From Gavia stellata (lineage: Eukaryota; Chordata; Aves; Gaviiformes; Gaviidae), in the NCBI RefSeq assembly GCF_030936135.1, contig NC_082598.1, forward strand, positions 27,274,687-27,338,686: DNA of 64,000 nt, read 5' to 3'. The notes below the pieces were generated by a model. That model saw only the letters and a program-made list of their open reading frames with translations. It was not told where the DNA came from and searched no databases. Made by a program: the position numbers and the translations under genes. This document shows, piece after piece, positions 60,701-64,000 of this stretch (the first letter of the stretch is position 1; each line of letters starts with the position of its first letter).

Positions 60701-61606
60701 GCTGCTCCTGAACAGTGTGGCAAACCTAACTTACGCAGGTAGGATGATCTATATGGCACCTGATTCAAAGTCTGTCTTTGCTGCATAGTTAAGTTTTCTA
60801 AAGAGAGAAGATTATTTATTTGTCCCTTTTAAGTATTGGCTTTGGCTTTTCAATTGTTTAATAAAATAAATATGGTAATTTTGTTTCTTTGTGGCTTCTA
60901 ATGAGTTAACTGCAAGTTTCATGTCTTACATAGAATTCAGTTTTTTATTCCATCTCTAGTTTCCTTCATAAACTTAAAAATACATTACTGTTTCTACAAA
61001 TCTGAATATGAATGAATGCGTATTTAAAACATTTAAGTACTGTATTGCAGAAATGGTTAATACTTGCAAGTTTTTGAGTTACTGATAAAAGAACACAGAC
61101 TTTTGTGCTACTTACCTGTGTTTAGGTGTATATATTTTTATATTAATAAAGGTAAATGTACACACAGAAACCCAAATAGCTGACAAGAGAGAGGAGGGAC
61201 TTGAGACTTTATCTTGTGTTTTTTTTCCAGCTTCATCTTGTTCCTCAGGTGGAAAGAATTGCCAGTGCATTAAAAAAACCTCAAACAACAACAAAACCCC
61301 TACCAAAACAAACAAAAAATCCCACCCAAAAGCAAAAACCAAAAACCCCCAAAACTATGTACTCTTTTCAGTGTGAAATCTGAATTATCTGCTATGTTTT
61401 AGAAATGCTCTGTGAAACTAATTTGGCATGTCTTGTTTAGGAAACCCTTATTATGACAGTGTGGGGTCTCTAGGTGTTGGAACCTTGTTAGGAACTGTGT
61501 CAGCATTTCTCATCTACACGAACACTGAAGCCCTGCTGGGACGATCCATTCAACCTGAACAACTGCAGCGACTCACTGAGTTACTGGAAAGTGATCCTGT
61601 AGTAAG
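36654..61606 (+). CDS. SLC30A9: SLC30A9 (ZnT9), CDF-family zinc transporter, 3' end missing
   Basis: Fifteen coding exons join in frame with GT-AG introns: 36654-36750, 38710-38886, 41877-41939, 44721-44820, 46203-46295, 46682-46764, 48157-48215, 48961-49028, 53725-53827, 57143-57198, 58515-58650, 59064-59103, 59557-59628, 60095-60202, 61441-61606. They give 473 complete codons; the human protein has 568. Domain order is an Arg-rich, acid-free N-terminus (1-32, mitochondrial targeting type), an XPA-like charged segment (about 113-224), then the cation-efflux membrane domain (from about 234). In the second membrane helix the metal-site pair H273/D277 is kept (HSLAD); in the later helix D398 is kept but position 394 is Val, not His. 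An LXXLL motif lies at 463-467. ZnT9 is known as a mitochondrial zinc exporter and was also described as the nuclear coactivator GAC63/HUEL. Remaining exons lie right of the window. Confidence 0.96.
36751..38709 (+). other. SLC30A9: SLC30A9 intron 1
   Basis: The intron is 1,959 bp. Its first 400 bp belong to the CpG island and the rest is AT-rich. It contains a T18 run at 38405-38422. No other exon or repeat is recognised. Confidence 0.85.
38710..38886 (+). CDS. SLC30A9: SLC30A9 coding exon 2
   Basis: Residues 33-91 plus one base, starting (G)WQASMKSGSLSYILPCNR. It includes LLSQVRVYTSNGQ, which corresponds to human LSQVKLYSTN. This is the least conserved part of the protein. The acceptor is CCCCCTGTTAG and the donor is ACAG|GTAGTA (weak at +4 to +6). 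Confidence 0.88.
41877..41939 (+). CDS. SLC30A9: SLC30A9 coding exon 3
   Basis: Residues 92-112 plus one base: (G)QDTTNAGQKQSFLKEPIQV then K. The end matches human LKQEPLQV. The acceptor is TTTTATTTTACAG and the donor is AAAAG|GTAAAG. Residues are low-complexity and polar, probably a disordered linker. Confidence 0.88.
44721..44820 (+). CDS. SLC30A9: SLC30A9 coding exon 4
   Basis: Residues 113-145 plus two bases: VKAVLKKREYGPKYTQNNF then ITGVRAINEFCLKS. Strongly conserved with human; it begins the XPA-like region. The acceptor is CTGTTTTTAAG and the donor is CCAG|GTATGA. Confidence 0.94.
46203..46295 (+). CDS. SLC30A9: SLC30A9 coding exon 5
   Basis: Residues 146-176 plus two bases: (S)DLDQLRKIKRRSPHDDTET then FTVYLRSDVEA. 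The basic KIKRR run and the FTVYLR strand resemble the XPA C-terminal DNA-binding region ('KKNPHHSQWGDMKLYLK'). The acceptor is CCACTTTCCTTAG and the donor is CAAA|GTAAGA. Confidence 0.94.
46682..46764 (+). CDS. SLC30A9: SLC30A9 coding exon 6
   Basis: Residues 177-204 plus one base: KSLEVWGSPEALARERKRRK then EAEIKYRE. SLEVWGSPEAL is nearly the same as the XPA motif SLEVWGSQEAL. A charged helix follows. The acceptor is CACTGTGCAG and the donor is GAAA|GTGAGT. Confidence 0.95.
48157..48215 (+). CDS. SLC30A9: SLC30A9 coding exon 7
   Basis: Residues 205-224: NLFRNQRLLREYKEFFGNTK. It continues the charged helix of the XPA-like part. Phase 0 at the donor CTAAG|GTAAGA; the acceptor is TTTTGTACTGCAG. 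The first residue is Asn where human has Arg. Confidence 0.93.
48961..49028 (+). CDS. SLC30A9: SLC30A9 coding exon 8
   Basis: Residues 225-246 plus two bases: PRSSAAAMFFKGPGKVVMVA then IC. It starts the membrane domain; the first membrane helix begins at about residue 239 and continues in exon 9. The acceptor is TTTCTTTGTGTAG and the donor is GCAT|GTAAGT. Confidence 0.94.
49029..53724 (+). other. SLC30A9: SLC30A9 intron 8
   Basis: At 4,696 bp this is the longest intron seen complete in the window. It is AT-rich, with A/T runs at 49965-49977 and 50864-50895. A less AT-rich block at about 50130-50480 looks unlike its surroundings but matches nothing I recognise. A 10-bp stem with a 7-nt loop lies at 53591-53617. 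ORFs at 51011-51259 and 51434-51643 are chance readings. Confidence 0.8.
53725..53827 (+). CDS. SLC30A9: SLC30A9 coding exon 9
   Basis: Residues 247-281: INGLNFFFKLLAWVYTGSAS then MFSEAIHSLADTCNQ. It contains the first CDF metal-site pair H273 and D277 in an HxxxD arrangement. The acceptor is CTCTTTGTTTTCAG and the donor is CCAG|GTGAGT, phase 0. Confidence 0.96.
53828..57142 (+). other. SLC30A9: SLC30A9 intron 9
   Basis: The intron is 3,315 bp. It holds an alternating TA/TG microsatellite at about 56885-56945 and a T run (57098-57111) shortly before the acceptor. No extra exon is recognised; the minus-strand ORF at 55662-55910 has no support. Confidence 0.8.
56885..56945. repeat. TA-rich microsatellite
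   Basis: TA dinucleotides with TG, CA and GA interruptions form a nearly self-complementary tract (ATATATATATATGTATATAC followed by ATACACATGATATAATTACC and further TA units). It lies in SLC30A9 intron 9. Confidence 0.85.
57143..57198 (+). CDS. SLC30A9: SLC30A9 coding exon 10
   Basis: Residues 282-299 minus the last base: ALLALGISQSARTPDPSH and two bases of Pro. It corresponds to human LLALGISKSVQTPDPSHP. The acceptor is TTGTCCTAAATAG and the donor is ATCC|GTAAGC. Confidence 0.94.
58515..58650 (+). CDS. SLC30A9: SLC30A9 coding exon 11
   Basis: Completes Pro and encodes to residue 345: YGFTNMRYIASLISGVGIFM, then MGAGLSWYHGIIGLLHPHP and IESLLW. It includes a long membrane helix. The acceptor is GTTTTCGTCTAG and the donor is CTGG|GTAAGC. 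Confidence 0.96.
59064..59103 (+). CDS. SLC30A9: SLC30A9 coding exon 12 (40-base micro-exon)
   Basis: Residues 346-358 plus one base: AYCILAGSLVSEG. The exon is only 40 bases, but the match to the human protein is exact as recalled, the acceptor is strong (TTTTTTTTATACAG) and the donor is GGAG|GTATGC. Confidence 0.93.
59557..59628 (+). CDS. SLC30A9: SLC30A9 coding exon 13
   Basis: Residues 359-382 plus one base: ATLLVAINEIRRSARAKGLS then FYQY. The acceptor used is GGTGTTGTTTCAG at 59556; a second CAG 23 bases upstream (59533) would break the frame. The donor is ATATG|GTATGT. Confidence 0.94.
60095..60202 (+). CDS. SLC30A9: SLC30A9 coding exon 14
   Basis: Residues 383-418 plus one base: VVQSRDPSTNVVLLEDAAAV then LSVAVAATCMGLTSLT. 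D398 sits where the second CDF metal site has Asp; four residues earlier is V394 instead of the His of zinc-specific ZnTs. The acceptor is TTGTATACGCAG and the donor is ACAG|GTAAAA. Confidence 0.95.
61263..61348. repeat. A/C-rich low-complexity tract
   Basis: CAAA, CAAAA and ACCCC units without G for most of its length, located 93-178 bases before SLC30A9 exon 15. It reads open only because it lacks T and G. Confidence 0.8.
61441..61606 (+). CDS. SLC30A9: SLC30A9 coding exon 15
   Basis: Residues 419-473 plus two bases of codon 474. It starts GNPYYDSVGSLGVGTLLGTV, covers the last membrane helix, then turns into the start of the soluble C-terminal domain (RSIQPEQLQRLTELLESDPV). LTELL at 463-467 fits the LXXLL nuclear-receptor-box pattern. 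The acceptor is GTCTTGTTTAG and the donor is TAAG|GTGAGA. Confidence 0.95.
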
Positions 61607-64000
61607 GTGAGAATCTTTACATCTCAATCTCTACTATGAACAACAAAAAGCAAGAAAGAAAATAACATTTGGAAAATATAGTTCAAGTACTTTAAATGAG
61701 AGAAAACTGGTGAGATTGATTATTTTCAGGGTGGATTCTTCTGTTTTGAGATTTTAGAATCTTAATTATTACTAACTTCTGCTTCTGTGCTAAAAATTTC
61801 AGTACGTGCATACATGTACCTCTCAGATGTTCCACAGCTGAAATAACATTGCAAAGACGTTCTAACAGTTACATCAATTACAGGAGTTGACAACAACTTA
61901 ATGAGAAAGCCATCACAAACTTAAAATTATTTTCAAATGCATGAAATGCAAGCACTTAAATGATACTGTAATGTTGCTTTTATAGTTTATTAACACTTTA
62001 TTTAAATTCTGTTACTGTTAATATTCAGCGTCTGGAATTCTGTAGAAGTTGGCAGTGAAGTGCTGCAGTAGTATTATGATGTAATAGATTCTGCATGTTA
62101 GACGCTTACAGAATAAACTCAGTGCTAATTTATCTTTCTTTTGGAAATCTGTAATTTGTAGTGAAATAAACTTATAGCTTGTTGGAATTCGGAAATCTTG
62201 TTTAAATGCTTTTTAAGGAGCTATTTTAGCTTACTTTAACCCTATTAATTTTGATTTGGAAGCAAAACCCTTTTTGTTTTCTTCTTAATCTTTATTCAGG
62301 AATATATTTGTGTGTAAATCAGCTGGAATATTTTAGTGCTTTTTTTATTTGTAGTCATTACCAAGTTCTGGAGGGGAAAAAACCCAAGCCCGTTAGTTAA
62401 CACCAGAGTACTTGAAAGAAACCAAGTGCTGCATCTTCTCAGTGGCAAGCAACAGGTCTGAACAACATGCCTTTCATTCCAGAAGCTAAACAAGATTCCA
62501 ATTTTGGAATAGAATTGTGTTAGAATTTTCACATGTCAGTAACTAAACTGTTAAAGTGTTTGTGGTGGCCATGGATTAGTCTGAACGGTGGAGCATGTGT
62601 CAACAGTGCTGTGTTAGAGTAGGTGAGTTCACATGGTTATTTGTACATGACTTCTGTAGTTCTTTTTTCCAAAGTGCGCAGGTGGCTTTTGCTTGTCTCA
62701 GGCTGGAATCATAATATTTATCCTATCCCAAGCACCATTTTATATTCTATTCCATTTTGTAGATGGCTATAACTTCTCAACAGAGCAGACTTAGTTCATC
62801 TCAAGTAGACTTTTTTTTAAAACAAGTAACTTAATTTGAAAAAAGCACAAAGAATAAAAAAAGTGAAGACTTGGTAAGAAACTGCGTGTTCCTTTTAAGG
62901 TTAGAAGCTGAAACACACTTAGGTACTTCTCATAACACTGTTTGCAGGACCTTCTGTATGTACTTTGTCTTGAGTGATCTGTTTCTTAGATCCGTTACAT
63001 TATCTGCTTTGATTTCTTTTAGCGCACGCTTTGTCTTTGACGAAGTTCTTCTTGTAACAAGCCTAATATCTTGAGCTTGGTTAACTTACATCTTCTGGTA
63101 AGACACCTGGTCTTGATCTCAAAATTCTCTGAGATGTAAATGTGTATTACCCTTGCTTGTAACTAGGCGTAATTTGTGGAAAAAGCTACTCTAATTTTTT
63201 TTCTCTTATTCCAACTTTTGGTTAGTTAGGTTTTTTGGTTTGTTTGTTGTCAGCTTTTTCTTGTGAAATGAAGAAGTCTTTTAACATCGAGTATTTCTTC
63301 AAAAGGCTGCTTGTACATTTTCATCAACATAGCTCTGGGCTTGTAAGAGTTTCAGCATTTTCTTGAACATTCAAACTCTCCCATTTTCTTAAATGAAGTT
63401 GTGTAGTAGTATGTCCTACTTTTACATTTTTCCTACTGACACCAAAAGTAAAAGCAAAAGCTCCTGAGTACTGGTCTGCTTTAAATCTGTGACTAATATT
63501 TGCTCTTTTTATTTCAACCTTTCAGGGTTTTCAGCTATTGAACTGTATCTGAGTTCTCAATGCAATCCTTTTTGCAGTTGCTGCTTCCCAGAACAGTCTT
63601 CCCTTGTTCTTTCAGGGAGGGTTTGCAATCTTTATTTTTGGATGTGTTCTGTCAAATATGAAGGGGATATATTAGGAAATCATTTAGTATTCATCAGAAG
63701 GTATTTTGGATCCAAATTGACCAAAGGATCCAGAGGCTCTGATTTCCACCCCCCCGCCCTGCCCCCCCCCACCCCCCGTCAGCACCACCACCACTTAACT
63801 TACTCTTCCAGCAGTAGGTTGCCTGAACATCATATTCCGCTGCTAATTATAAAGTATTTGAGTTATCAGACAATACTAGCTGCTGTACTACTAGAATAAT
63901 CTGTGTTGTTGATCCGTTTTTCAGCTAGATCTTGGTTGTTGTGGGTTTTTGGTGTTTCTTTTGTTTTGGTTTTTTTTTTTCCATGGCTATTTATTTCCCC
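61607..64000 (+). other. SLC30A9: Partial SLC30A9 intron 15
   Basis: At least 2,394 bp. No sequence here encodes the expected continuation (a segment like human AIHDVKATDLG), so the next exon lies beyond the window. The ORF at 63489-63899 is a chance frame through intronic DNA and a C-rich tract. G/T-rich runs lie at 63224-63245 and 63940-63980. Confidence 0.85.
63749..63777 (-). other. G-quadruplex candidate on the minus strand
   Basis: The + strand has C runs of 7, 3, 9 and 6 separated by G, TG and A. The minus strand therefore carries four G runs with loops of one or two bases, a pattern expected to fold very stably. It lies in SLC30A9 intron 15, on the template strand for transcription. 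Confidence 0.7.

Noticed and set aside
63489-63899. 136-codon ORF near the right edge as a candidate final SLC30A9 exon
   Set aside because: The translation does not resemble the expected C-terminal domain and runs through the C-rich tract; it is intronic noise.
1-64000. CRISPR arrays, operons, bacterial mobile elements or phage-type systems
   Set aside because: The window is clearly vertebrate nuclear DNA with spliced genes, CpG islands and CR1/LTR repeats; no regularly spaced direct repeats of CRISPR type were seen.

Overview
This is a piece of vertebrate nuclear genome, most likely from a bird. It is AT-rich and has no long uninterrupted ORFs. It carries CR1-type LINE fragments and an avian-style endogenous retroviral LTR, and it holds two recognisable vertebrate genes in compact form: TMEM33 in about 7.4 kb and SLC30A9 in more than 25 kb. 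The two genes are also neighbours, in this order, on human chromosome 4p13, so the block is conserved synteny. A non-avian reptile cannot be strictly excluded.

Layout. Positions 1-16,300 are intergenic. They hold old CR1 remnants and one well-delimited LTR (6082-7582) flanked by a 5-bp direct repeat; the LTR appears to sit inside an older CR1 copy. A CpG island at about 16,240-17,060 is the TMEM33 promoter. TMEM33 lies on the + strand at 16755-24167. All seven coding exons could be joined with GT-AG introns and give an unbroken 251-residue protein. Positions 24,168-35,880 contain the TMEM33 3' UTR, of unknown length, and intergenic DNA. A second CpG island (about 35,880-37,160) is the SLC30A9 promoter. 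SLC30A9 (ZnT9) begins at 36654 on the + strand. Fifteen coding exons were placed through 61606, giving 473 complete codons plus two bases; the last coding exons, roughly 95 residues by comparison with the human protein, lie beyond the right edge.

The genes are independent housekeeping-type genes with CpG-island promoters. TMEM33 encodes a Pom33-family ER and nuclear-envelope membrane protein. SLC30A9 encodes a cation-diffusion-facilitator family protein with an Arg-rich N-terminus, an XPA-like segment and the transporter domain; it is known as a mitochondrial zinc exporter and was earlier described as a nuclear-receptor coactivator. I found no new multi-gene system. The most interesting structures are the LTR (flanking duplication, triplicated internal module, 20-bp perfect palindrome), the XPA-like segment and altered metal site of ZnT9, clustered CRE-like sites at the TMEM33 promoter, a possible frame-breaking cassette exon in SLC30A9 intron 2, and a strong G-quadruplex candidate near the right edge. 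Nearly all other ORFs are chance readings of noncoding or CpG-island sequence.
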